Of a stretch of 64,000 nt of DNA, positions 8,362-17,056 are shown piece by piece (within the stretch, counting starts at the first letter, position 1; every line of letters starts with the position of its first letter). Position numbers and translations under genes: made by a program. Source of the stretch: Pseudomonadota bacterium (GTDB lineage: Bacteria; Desulfobacterota; Desulfovibrionia; Desulfovibrionales; Desulfovibrionaceae); NCBI GenBank assembly GCA_023390395.1, contig JAEWCY010000001.1, forward strand, positions 1-64,000. Reading direction: 5' to 3'. The notes beneath the pieces were generated by a model that worked only from the letters and a program-made list of their open reading frames with translations, was not told the DNA's origin and made no database searches.

Positions 8362-8536
8362 AGGCCTGCTGCCGTGGCGGCTTGCCGCGGGCGTTTCCGC
8401 CCGGCTGCGGTTGGCGATGCCTCGCGCCGGCCCTCGCCCGAGGGCGGCTTCCTTCCGTCGGGGCGCAGGCGCGCCGCGACCGGCATCGCTCGTGTCGCGT
8501 CACCGAAAAAGCGCATGCTCTTCAAGGGATGCCGCC

Positions 8537-10117
8537 CTAGTCGAGAAAATCCGGCTGGCCCTTCAGGAAGCGCGAGCCGATGCGGATGCTGTCGCAATAC
8601 GCCCGCGTGGCGTACTGCGGCAGATAGTAGGGCCTGACGATGTCCCAGAAGCGCTGTTGCAGGGCGCGGTCCTCGTCGTCCTCGACCCAGGTCCCCCGGG
8701 TGCGCGCCTCCATCTCCCGGACGGCGTCGAGGATCTCCTCCGGGGTGTTTTCCCGCAGCTCCACGCCGTTTTCCTCGAACTGGGTGGTCATGGCGTAAAA
8801 GGCCGCCCCGGTGGCGAAGATCTCCCGCAGGCGCAGCGGCCGCCCGAGGGCCTTGGACCAGTGGTGCCGGAAGATGTAGAGGATGTTGGGGCGCAGCAGC
8901 CGGTATTCCGTGTTCACGCTGACCATGGGCCGCCGAAAGACCAGGGGCGGCGTGTCCAGGCCGTAGCCGGTGGTGATGAAGAAGCGGCAGGTGGCCCCCA
9001 GGTAGATGTCGAGGAATTCGCTGCGCGCCGGGGAATTGGCGTAGTCGAAGGCGTGGGGCGTCATGGATTCGGGCAGGGGCCTGGCCTTGGACCCCATGCG
9101 CACCACGGCGTAGCCCGCCTCGTGCAGAAAGCGCACCGCCGGCAGGGCGTTGGCGATGTCCGCGTTGCGAAAGGCGTGCAGGTCGAGCTGCCGCCTGGCG
9201 TCCTTGTCGTCCGGCCTGCCGTACAGGCCCAGCCGGACCGTGCTGTCGAACAGGCCGTCCCGGAAGCCCAGGCAGACGAAGGGCTTGTCCACGTCGACGC
9301 CCAGGGCCGCCGCCCGCTCCCGGCCCTGCCGCGCTTCGTCGGGGTCGAAGGCGACGCTGCACTCCCTTTGCGTGATGAGCGTCGCATAATCCCAGGGCCG
9401 CAGGTGCAGGGCGTGCCGGTCGCCGCCCGGAATATAGTGGTTCCACGTCAAGAGGTAGCGGGCCAGGGGGACGACGCAGACCTTGCGCCGGTACATCTTG
9501 AGGATCTGGGCGTTGCAGGGCGTGTCCTTGTAGCAGAACACGTCCAGGCAGCGGGGGGGAAATTCGCCGGCGCGCTTCTTGCCGAGATAGATCTCCAGCT
9601 CCTCGTAATGGCCCAGGGCCGACGGGCGCATGGGCTCGAAGCGCACCAGGAGCAGCGGGGCCATGAGGCGCACCAGCAGGTACAGGGGCAGGGCCAGCCA
9701 GTGCAGCGGGGAAAGGGCCAGATCGACCCTGGTGAAGGGATGGGTCAGGCGCTGGCGCAGGTCCACCGGCTGGGCGGTCTTCGAGAAGAGGAAGGCGGCG
9801 TATCGCTTCCTGGCCAGGCGCAGGTAGAAATGCACGGCCAGAAAGACGTTGTCGTGGCCGAGCCAGCTGCCGTAGACGATGTAGACCACGTCGGGCCGCC
9901 AGCCAAGCAGGGCCTTGGCCAGGCTCTTGTTGCGGATGTCGAGCTGGCCCTCGAAGGCGCGCACCCGCACGTTCGGGCCCGCCAACCCGGCGTTGGCCGC
10001 GCCCTTGGCCAGCACGAGGACCTCCCCGTGCCGCCCGGCCGCTTCCCTGACGCAGGCGGCCACGTAGGCGGCCGGCGCGCTCCCGATGACGAGCGCCCGT
10101 TGCGACGATTTCTCCAT
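8537..10117 (-). CDS. Glycosyltransferase of the TIGR04372 type
   Basis: 526 residues from the ATG at 10117. The frame can be extended to a TTG at 10168 overlapping the upstream stop, but the extra codons look non-coding. The C-terminal half carries blocks I associate with the TIGR04372 putative glycosyltransferases: CLGFRDGLFD, HAFRNADIANALPAVRFLHE, AVVRMGSKARPLPES, FDYANSPARSEFLDIYL and FFITTGYGLDTPP. This is a GT-B-like arrangement distantly related to heptosyl- and fucosyltransferases. The donor is unknown. A 175-bp gap separates it from the cytidylyltransferase gene downstream, the widest gap inside the long operon. Confidence 0.65.
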   Translation of the reverse strand: MEKSSQRALVIGSAPAAYVAACVREAAGRHGEVLVLAKGAANAGLAGPNVRVRAFEGQLDIRNKSLAKALLGWRPDVVYIVYGSWLGHDNVFLAVHFYLRLARKRYAAFLFSKTAQPVDLRQRLTHPFTRVDLALSPLHWLALPLYLLVRLMAPLLLVRFEPMRPSALGHYEELEIYLGKKRAGEFPPRCLDVFCYKDTPCNAQILKMYRRKVCVVPLARYLLTWNHYIPGGDRHALHLRPWDYATLITQRECSVAFDPDEARQGRERAAALGVDVDKPFVCLGFRDGLFDSTVRLGLYGRPDDKDARRQLDLHAFRNADIANALPAVRFLHEAGYAVVRMGSKARPLPESMTPHAFDYANSPARSEFLDIYLGATCRFFITTGYGLDTPPLVFRRPMVSVNTEYRLLRPNILYIFRHHWSKALGRPLRLREIFATGAAFYAMTTQFEENGVELRENTPEEILDAVREMEARTRGTWVEDDEDRALQQRFWDIVRPYYLPQYATRAYCDSIRIGSRFLKGQPDFLD

Positions 10118-10164
10118 TCCCCTCGCTTCCCCCGCCGTTTCCCGTTGTCCGCCGCGCCCCGGGC

Positions 10165-11169
10165 TCAACTGGCGGCCTCCCCGGCCGCGAACCAGGCGTC
10201 CAGGCTTTCCCCCAGGGTCTCCGCCGTCACGTCGCGCACGATATGGCGGGGAATCTGCCAGGGGTCGGTCTGCGGCCCGACCAGGCCGGCGAAATTGGAA
10301 ACCGCCAGGACGCAGCCGCTTTCCCTGGCCGCCCGCACCGAGAACGCGTCGTAGTCCGTGCGCCCGCCGAAGGGATAGGAGAACTCGCGAACGGGCGCGC
10401 CCAGCAGCTCTTCCAGCCGGGCCCTGGACCGGGCGATCTCCTCGCGCTGGTCCGCCTCGGCAAGCTGGGACAGCCTGGCGTGGCGCACGGTGTGCGCCCC
10501 GACCGTGGTCATGGGACCTTCGGCCAGGCTTCGCAATTCGTCAAGGCGCAGCGGCCGGTGGGTCTCCCGGGCCTCGGGCCCGAACCCGGCCATATGGCGC
10601 ACGCGCTCCAGGGCCTCGAAACGCTCTGCCTCGTCCAGCCGTCGCAGGAAGACGTAGAGCTGGCGGTAGAGGCCGTGCCGGGGCGAGGGGTCTTCCTTCA
10701 TGAGAACGTTCCAGCCGGCGTGGGCCCGGGCCTCGTCCGGGCCGTAGGTCGCGGCCGGGCCGAGGGCGAAGGCCAGGGTTTCCCCGCCGGCGGTCAGGGC
10801 GAAGTCCCCGGGCAGCGTCCCGGGGGTGAGCGTCAGGCGCTCCAGCTCGTCCCACCAGAATTCCCGCTCGGCCCCCACCATGCCGCTGACCGCGAACACG
10901 GTGGCGGGCACGCCGCGACGCTCCAGGAGCGGCTTGGCGTACAGGGCGTTGTCCGCGTAGCCGTCGTCGAAGGTCACGGCCACGGCCCGGGGCGGCAGGG
11001 CGTCCCGGGCGGCCAGGCGCAGCATCTCGGCCAGGGGCAGGGGCGCGCAGGTCCGGGAAAGCGTTTCCAGATGCGCCTCGAAACGTTCCGGGCGCACCAT
11101 CAGGAGCTGGGGGTCCGGCATGACCGGGTGCACCCGATGGTAGAGCAGCACGAGTCCTTTTGCGCTCAT
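10165..11169 (-). CDS. Polysaccharide deacetylase (NodB/CE4 family)
   Basis: 334 residues from an ATG at 11169 overlapping the upstream stop (ATGA). The NodB motif AVTFDDGYADN (about residues 63-73) supplies the catalytic Asp and metal-binding Asp of CE4 enzymes, and the HTVRHARLSQL segment supplies the HxxxH metal ligands. No signal peptide is present (MSAKGLVLLYHRVHP is a common start of cytoplasmic or membrane-associated members), so it may act on a lipid-linked intermediate. It hydrolyses N-acetyl groups from GlcNAc-type residues. Coupled to the methyltransferase gene upstream. Confidence 0.85.
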   Translation of the reverse strand: MSAKGLVLLYHRVHPVMPDPQLLMVRPERFEAHLETLSRTCAPLPLAEMLRLAARDALPPRAVAVTFDDGYADNALYAKPLLERRGVPATVFAVSGMVGAEREFWWDELERLTLTPGTLPGDFALTAGGETLAFALGPAATYGPDEARAHAGWNVLMKEDPSPRHGLYRQLYVFLRRLDEAERFEALERVRHMAGFGPEARETHRPLRLDELRSLAEGPMTTVGAHTVRHARLSQLAEADQREEIARSRARLEELLGAPVREFSYPFGGRTDYDAFSVRAARESGCVLAVSNFAGLVGPQTDPWQIPRHIVRDVTAETLGESLDAWFAAGEAAS

Positions 11170-11867
11170 GCGGGGCAGGCCTCCTTTTGGGCGCGCATGA
11201 CGAGCAGCAGCTGGTAGTCCGGGTCCACCGCGTCCAGCTCGTTCCTGGTCAGCTCCTGTTCGGCCAGGCCGTGCAGGAAGGCCGTGCAGGCCAGCACGTT
11301 GCCCCGGACGCCCACGGCCGTCAGGTCGGGGCGGAAGGCCGTTTCCAGGGCCTTGCGGGCGGACAGGTCCGTGAAGCGCCACAGGTCGCCCCAGCGGTCC
11401 ATGTCGTAGCGGCTGATCTGGCTGACGCCCGGCACGGTGGCCAGGAGCACGCCGCCGGGCGCGAGGATGCGGTGGAGATTGCGCACCGCGGCGCTGACGT
11501 CGAAAATGAACTGCAGGGTCTGGGTCAGGATGATGCAGTCGAAGGCGTCGGACGCGATCGCGTCCTCGGCCCGGGCCAGGTCCGCGCAGATGGTGGCGTG
11601 CCTGGCCCCGGGCTCCAGGTGCAGCACGTCGGAGCGGGTCACGGCCGGGCCGCCGAACTTCGCGGTGTAGGTCCCGTCCTCGACCTCCAGGACGCGGCCG
11701 CGGATGTCGGTGCGGTGGGCGTCGAGAAAGCCCTCGATGTAGTAGCGGTCGATGCAGCGGCCCCGGTCCAGCCCGAACACCCGGCTGAAGGGCGTGGTCC
11801 TGCGCAGGTCGCCCCAGGCCACGGCCGCCGTGGGGCCGTCGTCGCCCCTTCCCTTGCCGTCATGCAT
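11166..11867 (-). CDS. Class I SAM-dependent methyltransferase
   Basis: 233 residues from the ATG at 11867, which overlaps the stop of the GT4 gene. Methyltransf_11-like: motif I region GRVLEVEDGTYTAKFGG (the usual GxGxG is degenerate), then DCIILTQTLQFIFDVSAAVR and ILAPGGVLLATVPGVSQIS, the strand-4/strand-5 segments of the fold. Proteins of this kind sit between glycosyltransferase genes in many surface-polysaccharide loci and may methylate a sugar or a chain end. Because motif I is weak I cannot exclude loss of activity. Confidence 0.75.
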   Translation of the reverse strand: MHDGKGRGDDGPTAAVAWGDLRRTTPFSRVFGLDRGRCIDRYYIEGFLDAHRTDIRGRVLEVEDGTYTAKFGGPAVTRSDVLHLEPGARHATICADLARAEDAIASDAFDCIILTQTLQFIFDVSAAVRNLHRILAPGGVLLATVPGVSQISRYDMDRWGDLWRFTDLSARKALETAFRPDLTAVGVRGNVLACTAFLHGLAEQELTRNELDAVDPDYQLLLVMRAQKEACPA

Positions 11868-13200
11868 GTCCGCCTCCGCGCGTCGTGTCGAGGATTTCGC
11901 GAAACCAGGCCTCGTAGGCGTCGGCCTGGCGCTCGAGGGTGAACCGTTCCAGGGCGTCGCGCCGGGCGTTTTCGCCCAGTCGCGCCAGAAGCGTCGCGTC
12001 GCCGGCCAGGAGGGAAAGGCCGCGGCGAAACGCCTCCAGGTCGCCCACGGGCGTGAGGATGCCCGTGGCCCGGTCCGGGCCGGCCGTGTCGTGAGGGCCT
12101 CCCCGCCCGGTGTCCAGGCTCCTGACCTGCTCGGGGATGCCGCCGGCGGCCGTGGCCGCCACCGGCGTGCCCGAGGCCAGGGCCTCGAGCACCGCCGTGG
12201 GAAAGGTGTCCATCTTGGCGGCGTGCAGGTACAGGTCCGCCGCCCGGTTGAGTTCCGCCACCAGCCCCCGGTCGTCGGTGAAGGGCAAAAAGCGGATCTC
12301 CGCCCGGCCGTGGCGCTCGGTCTCCCCCTCCCCGCCCAGGGCGACCAGGACCAGGGGCGCGCCGCACCACGAGCGCGTGAGCCCCATGAGCGCGCCGCGC
12401 AGCAGCTCGAAGTCCCGAAACGGGTTGTTCCTGACCATGAACGAGGAAAAAAGGAGCACCACCGCCTCCCGGGGGAGCCCCAGGCGATGGCGGGCCAGGG
12501 CCTTGTCCCCGGGCCGGAAGAGCTCCGGCGACACCCCGCAGGGGATGACCCTGGCGCTCGCCGCCGCCGGGGCGAGCATGGACCGCCCGACCCTGTCCAT
12601 GAGCCAGGCGCAGGGCGTGGCCACATGGAGCCGGCTTTTCGCGAAAAGGGCCTTCTTGCGCCGGAAGTTGGCGGCCGTGGCGTCGCGCCGCACCGGCGGG
12701 TAGATCGCCAGGTCCGGGCAGTCCCCGCAGCCGGTCTCCCAGCGGCCGCAGCCCAGGGGATGGGCGCAGTGGCCGCCGAGCAGCCAGGAATCGTGCAGGG
12801 TGAGCGCCACCGGCAGCCGGGCGGAGAGCCCCGGCAGGGCCCGCAGATCGAAGTAGCCGCCGTGCAGGTTGTGGCCGTGCAGCAGGTCGGGCCGGCGGGG
12901 AGGGAGGTCGAGGAGGCCGGCCGTGGCCGGAAAGGCGAAGTCCTCGTGGCCCAGGGCCAGGCCGATGCGCCGGCGCAGGCGCGCCAGGGGGCCCAGGCCG
13001 CTCTCCCGGCCCAGCCGCCTGGCCGAGCCGGACCGCGCCCCCTCCGGCGAAAGGAGGAACACGTCCGGATCATCGCTCGCTTTGACGGCCGTGGCGATCC
13101 AGGATTCGTGGCCCCTGGCCTTCCAGGCGGCGTGCAACTCCCAGCACACCCCGGCGGCCCCGCCGACGCGGTCCGTGGTGGAAACCTGCAAGATCCTCAA
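11860..13200 (-). CDS. Family 4 glycosyltransferase
   Basis: 446 residues from a TTG at 13200, chosen because GAGGAGG lies 5 nt upstream; a continuous frame further upstream is only a read-through of non-coding sequence. GT-B architecture: N-terminal RILQVSTTDRVGGAAGVCWE acceptor domain, LTLHDSWLLGGHCAH with an adjacent cluster of cysteines (CGRWETGCGDCPD, possibly metal-binding, common in one GT4 subgroup), and a donor-domain DLYLHAAKMDTFPTAVLEAL segment with the usual ExxxxxxxE spacing. It should form a glycosidic bond with retention of configuration. Confidence 0.85.
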   Translation of the reverse strand: MRILQVSTTDRVGGAAGVCWELHAAWKARGHESWIATAVKASDDPDVFLLSPEGARSGSARRLGRESGLGPLARLRRRIGLALGHEDFAFPATAGLLDLPPRRPDLLHGHNLHGGYFDLRALPGLSARLPVALTLHDSWLLGGHCAHPLGCGRWETGCGDCPDLAIYPPVRRDATAANFRRKKALFAKSRLHVATPCAWLMDRVGRSMLAPAAASARVIPCGVSPELFRPGDKALARHRLGLPREAVVLLFSSFMVRNNPFRDFELLRGALMGLTRSWCGAPLVLVALGGEGETERHGRAEIRFLPFTDDRGLVAELNRAADLYLHAAKMDTFPTAVLEALASGTPVAATAAGGIPEQVRSLDTGRGGPHDTAGPDRATGILTPVGDLEAFRRGLSLLAGDATLLARLGENARRDALERFTLERQADAYEAWFREILDTTRGGGHA

Positions 13201-13292
13201 TCCGCCTCCTCGTCCGATGCCGCCATTCCCCGGGGCGCGGCCTCGCCCGCGCCCGCCTCCCGCGTCCGTCGCCAGGCCCTGGCCGCGCGGCC

Positions 13293-14729
13293 TCAGGCCA
13301 CCCGGGCCGCGAGCCCGAGCTGCCGGATGCGCGCATGGATGGCGTCGTGCTCGTAGGAGGCGATGAAGATGTAGTCCACGTCCATGGCGGCCAGCGCCTG
13401 CGGAGAAACGACCGTCAGGCCGTCCACCTCCCGCCCCCAGGCCCCGGGGGAGCCGTCCGTGAGCGCAAGGCGCGCCGCCCCCTGGCCGAGCCTCGCGACG
13501 CCGGCCGAAAACACCGCCTGATAGCGGCCGCCCACGCCCCAGACGGCGATGGCCGGGGGGCTGTCCATGGCCCGGCACACGGCCGCGAAGGCCTCGGCCC
13601 CGGGCCCGGGCGACTGGCCGGCGCAGGCGGCCAGGAACAGGAACACGTTGCGCAGCAAGGCGGCGTTGAGCTTGTCCCGGGTGGCGAAGGCGCGGATGCG
13701 GGGCAGCATGTCCCGGACGAAATCCGCGAGCATCGCCTCCTTCTGGGCCGGCAGCAGCAGCGCCTCCATGGTTTCCGTCCACTTGGCCAGGGTCTCGGAC
13801 GATTCGATCTGGGACAGCAGGTCCCGCGCCACGTAGGCATCGAGGAAGCGCCGCACCACGTAGTGGGAGACGTGGGGAAAGTGCGGCACGTGGGCGTGGT
13901 CCCCGCAAAAGGGCTCGTGGGAGCGCAGCTCGTCGATGACGATCTCGTAGGCCGGGAAATAACGGCGGTCCTTGCCGGCGTTTTTCTCCAGGAACGTGTG
14001 CAGGGCCACCCGCATGATGGCCTTGCCCAGGTTGTCCTCCACGTAGGGCGAACCCTTGTCCGTCTCGTGCTCCTCGGCGCACAGGGGATGGAACATGTAG
14101 CGCATGGGCGAGAGCATGAAGAGCATGGTCAGGGGCTTGCCGTCGCGGATGCGCAGCACGTACTCCGTCACCCGCTCGAGCTGGGCCACCTCGTGCTCCA
14201 CGGTGTTGCGGTGGTGCTCGTAGTCGCAGCGCGGCATCTTGGCCGTGACCGCCACGCACTGCCCCGTGGCCTTGAGGCGCACCACGCGCGGCGTGCCCGT
14301 GACCAGCAGGAGATGCGTGCAGTTGCGGATCGCCCCGGCGCATTGCGCGTCCAGCACGGCCAGCTGGCCCAGGACCTCGTCCTTGCGCTCCACCGGGAAG
14401 CGCTGGTCGAAGTAGTAGCGGAAGGGCCGAAATCCGCCCAGGGCGTCGGGATAGAAATACAGGTCGTCCTCGGTGTGGGGCGCGCCGCCGGCCACGCCTT
14501 CCAGGAGGTTGGCCAGGGATTCGGTGCTGAAATGAAACCCGGTGCGCCACTCGAAGAAGCTGTTGAGCCCGAGGCCGCGCAGGGCCTCGTTGTGCAGGTG
14601 CCAGGCGAAGCAGGAGCCGAGCAGGCACAGCGCGTCCGACGACCGGGTCAGCAGGGGCGTGCGGGGCAGCTCCACGAGCCGGCGCACGTAGGGCGCGGTG
14701 TCCTCGAAAATGGCGATGGAATCCGTCAC
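13293..14729 (-). CDS. GSCFA-domain protein with C-terminal Rossmann-like extension
   Basis: 478 residues from a GTG at 14729 that overlaps the upstream stop. The GSCFA motif is explicit (LLGSCFAWHLHNEAL, about residues 37-51), followed by FFEWRTGFHFSTESLANLL and FMLSPMRYMFHPL, as in the GSCFA family of SGNH-like proteins found in polysaccharide loci. The last 90 residues (AVWGVGGRYQAVFSAG, VDYIFIASYEHDAIHARI) look like a small nucleotide-binding domain like those found appended to surface-sugar enzymes, which is not part of the standard GSCFA domain. Catalytic activity is unproven for the family; an esterase or acyltransferase acting on glycan is plausible. Confidence 0.75.
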   Translation of the reverse strand: MTDSIAIFEDTAPYVRRLVELPRTPLLTRSSDALCLLGSCFAWHLHNEALRGLGLNSFFEWRTGFHFSTESLANLLEGVAGGAPHTEDDLYFYPDALGGFRPFRYYFDQRFPVERKDEVLGQLAVLDAQCAGAIRNCTHLLLVTGTPRVVRLKATGQCVAVTAKMPRCDYEHHRNTVEHEVAQLERVTEYVLRIRDGKPLTMLFMLSPMRYMFHPLCAEEHETDKGSPYVEDNLGKAIMRVALHTFLEKNAGKDRRYFPAYEIVIDELRSHEPFCGDHAHVPHFPHVSHYVVRRFLDAYVARDLLSQIESSETLAKWTETMEALLLPAQKEAMLADFVRDMLPRIRAFATRDKLNAALLRNVFLFLAACAGQSPGPGAEAFAAVCRAMDSPPAIAVWGVGGRYQAVFSAGVARLGQGAARLALTDGSPGAWGREVDGLTVVSPQALAAMDVDYIFIASYEHDAIHARIRQLGLAARVA

Positions 14730-17047
14730 GTCGGTCGGCCTCCTCGGGCGGCCGCGCCGGCGAGGACGTCGCAGCAGTCCCGGAAATCCTCGATGAAGCG
14801 CTCGAGGTAGACGTCGGCCAGGAGCACGACCTTGCGCCGGGCCTCCTCGCCGAAACGCGCCTTGAGCCCGTCGGCGATGCGCTCCTGGGTGCGGCAGTTG
14901 GGCGTGGCCATGAGGAACACGTCCGCAAAGGAAAGGTCGGCCAGCTCGGCCGGCTTGCGCAGCGCCCGGCCGGCCAGGGTCCCGCCCTCCAGGAAGTTGT
15001 CCAGGAAGGCCGTGACCACGAGCCCCGCCTCCTCCAGGACGTCCGCCATGTTCACGGCGAAGGCCCCGGCCGGGGCCAGGCAGCAGCGCGCCCCCGGGCC
15101 GTGGGCGCGCGCCAGGCGCTCGGCCACGTTCCGGTACAGCGGCCGGCACTGGTGCACGTCCCCGGGAGGCGGAAAGGAGAAGCGGACCGTCTCCCAGGGT
15201 TCGGCCAGGCCGTCCTTGACGCCCTTGACGAAGTCCGGCCAGCCCGGGGGCAGGACGGTCATGGCCCGGTCGGCCAGGCCCAGGTCGGCCAGTCGCCGGG
15301 CCGTGTCCGCATAGTCGTCGGCGTCGGCCACCAGCACGCAGTCCGCCGTTTCCGGGCGCAGTTCGCGCATGGGGCGCACGGGATGGATCAGGAAGCGGCC
15401 GTCCGGATGCAGGGCGTGCTCCCCCACCACCATGGCCACCCGGTCCGGGTCGTCGAGAAACACGTCGGTGGTCAGCAGGCCCAGGGCGTTGACCCCCTGG
15501 CCGACGACCGCGACCTTGCCCTTGTCCGCCAGCATGGCCTGTAGGGCCCGCTTGTGGGCGTCGAAGGGCGGATGGTGGTAGAAGTCCATGAACACGGGGT
15601 GACGGCAGCGGGGGCAGGAACGGTGCTCGGTGAAAAGGGTGTTGGCGTAGAAGAACAAGGGGACGGGCTGGCCGCAGGTGGGGCACGCGCCGGCGCAGGC
15701 CGCGAAGTCCGGGGCGGCGACGTTGAAATGGGCGTGGATGCCGCCGCGGTACCGGCCGTAGTGGCGCAGGGCCGCCCTGTTCAGTTCGAGCTTGTCGGGG
15801 ATATCGCTGATGTTGACGTATTCCGGCTTGAGGATGTTGCCGGCCACCACGCTGTTGAAGAAGTCCAGCGTCTCGAGGTGCCGCCGGGGATCGGTGAAAA
15901 GCCCCCTGGCGTAGGCGTTGTCGTAGATGGCCGTGCCGGGATAGATCGTCACGAACGCCCCGCCGCCGTAGGTCTTCTCCTCGAGCAGCAGGTCCATGGT
16001 CTGGGCGATCTCCGCCTCCCCCTCGCCCTCGGAGCCGAACATGAAGGTGGCGTAGACGTAGAGCCCCACCTCCTTGGCCTTGCGCAGGAAGGCGCGCACG
16101 AGGTCCGTGCTCGTGCGCTTGCGCATGCGCCCGAGCACCGCGTCGTTGCCGCTCTCGTAGCCCACGCCCACGATGACGCAGCCGGCCTCCTTCATGAGCT
16201 CCAGGCATTCCAGGGGCATGTCCGCCCGCATGGAGCACTGCCAGGGCCGGCCGATGCCGCTGGCCCGGTAGGCGTCCACGAACTCCCGCACGGCCTTGAG
16301 GGTGGGGTAGAACATCTCGTTGAGGAACAGGAAGCCGTCGAAGTCGTAGCCGCTTTCGTGGTGCAGCCGCAGTTCCTCGATCACCTCGGCCACGGGCCGC
16401 GTGCGGAAGGTCCCCAGGGTGGGGGAGCAGAACGTGCACTTGCCGGTGCAGCCCCGGCCGGTCAGCACGGGCAGGCCGCGAAACTCCGGCAGGCCCGGCA
16501 CCCGGACCAGGTCGATGTAGTACTGGATGTTGGTGATGTCTTCCCAGACCGGGAACAGGCGGTTTTTCGCCAGCGAAACGGGCCGGGCCGGGGGTGTGGC
16601 CACCGCGTTTCCCCGGTCGTTGAAGGCGATGCCCCGGATGTCGCGCAGCCGGGCCGGGTCGGGCCGCCCGGAGGCGATTTCGCGCAGCAGGTCGGGCATG
16701 GAGGCTTCGCATTCCCCGACGACCAGGTATTCCACGGGCATCATGTCCATGAGGAGCCCGGGGGGACAGTCGTGGGTGATGCTGCCGCCGAGCACCGTGG
16801 CCACGTCCGGAGCCTTGGCCTTGGCCAGGTCGAAGATGCGGCGGATGGAGCCGACGTCGCCGCAAAGCCCGCCCGTGGCCACGGCGAAGAACTCCCCGCC
16901 GGCCAGCCGCTCGACCCAGCCGGTCTTGTCGAAGACCGTGTCCGCGTACTCGTAGGGGATGCCGTTTTCCCGCAGGCAGGCCATGACGTAGGCCAGGCCC
17001 AGGGGGAGGTGCCGGTAGTCCGGCTTGACGATGAGCAGTTTCCGCAT
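14726..17047 (-). CDS. B12-binding-type radical SAM protein with zinc ribbon and C-terminal Rossmann-like domain
   Basis: 773 residues. Residues 1-130 resemble a cobalamin-binding domain (LLIVKPDYRHLPLGLAYVMA, then ATVLGGSITHD). A radical SAM core follows with [4Fe-4S]/SAM ligands in GRGCTGKCTFCSP near residue 200 and VGVGYESGNDAVL later in the barrel. Around 455-495 a pair of CxxC elements (CPTCG, CPRC) suggests a zinc ribbon. From about 510 a second dinucleotide-type fold appears (KVAVVGQGVNALGLLTTDVF, VTAFLDNFLEGGTLAGR), similar in style to the extension on the adjacent GSCFA protein. This size and domain order are unusual. Reaction unknown; the neighbours imply sugar or glycan-lipid chemistry. 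Confidence 0.8.
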   Translation of the reverse strand: MRKLLIVKPDYRHLPLGLAYVMACLRENGIPYEYADTVFDKTGWVERLAGGEFFAVATGGLCGDVGSIRRIFDLAKAKAPDVATVLGGSITHDCPPGLLMDMMPVEYLVVGECEASMPDLLREIASGRPDPARLRDIRGIAFNDRGNAVATPPARPVSLAKNRLFPVWEDITNIQYYIDLVRVPGLPEFRGLPVLTGRGCTGKCTFCSPTLGTFRTRPVAEVIEELRLHHESGYDFDGFLFLNEMFYPTLKAVREFVDAYRASGIGRPWQCSMRADMPLECLELMKEAGCVIVGVGYESGNDAVLGRMRKRTSTDLVRAFLRKAKEVGLYVYATFMFGSEGEGEAEIAQTMDLLLEEKTYGGGAFVTIYPGTAIYDNAYARGLFTDPRRHLETLDFFNSVVAGNILKPEYVNISDIPDKLELNRAALRHYGRYRGGIHAHFNVAAPDFAACAGACPTCGQPVPLFFYANTLFTEHRSCPRCRHPVFMDFYHHPPFDAHKRALQAMLADKGKVAVVGQGVNALGLLTTDVFLDDPDRVAMVVGEHALHPDGRFLIHPVRPMRELRPETADCVLVADADDYADTARRLADLGLADRAMTVLPPGWPDFVKGVKDGLAEPWETVRFSFPPPGDVHQCRPLYRNVAERLARAHGPGARCCLAPAGAFAVNMADVLEEAGLVVTAFLDNFLEGGTLAGRALRKPAELADLSFADVFLMATPNCRTQERIADGLKARFGEEARRKVVLLADVYLERFIEDFRDCCDVLAGAAARGGRPT

Positions 17048-17056
17048 GGGCCCGCC

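Noticed and set aside
8294..10354. 686-codon open frame on the plus strand
   Set aside because: It lies antisense to the TIGR04372-type glycosyltransferase and deacetylase genes. Its translation is dominated by Gly, Pro, Arg, Val and Ala, as expected for the reverse of GC-rich coding sequence, and shows no motif.
11860..14928. Apparent single protein joining a GT4 enzyme to about 575 upstream residues
   Set aside because: The upstream part is an off-frame reading of the GSCFA gene. A TTG at 13200 with a near-perfect ribosome site gives a normal-length GT4.
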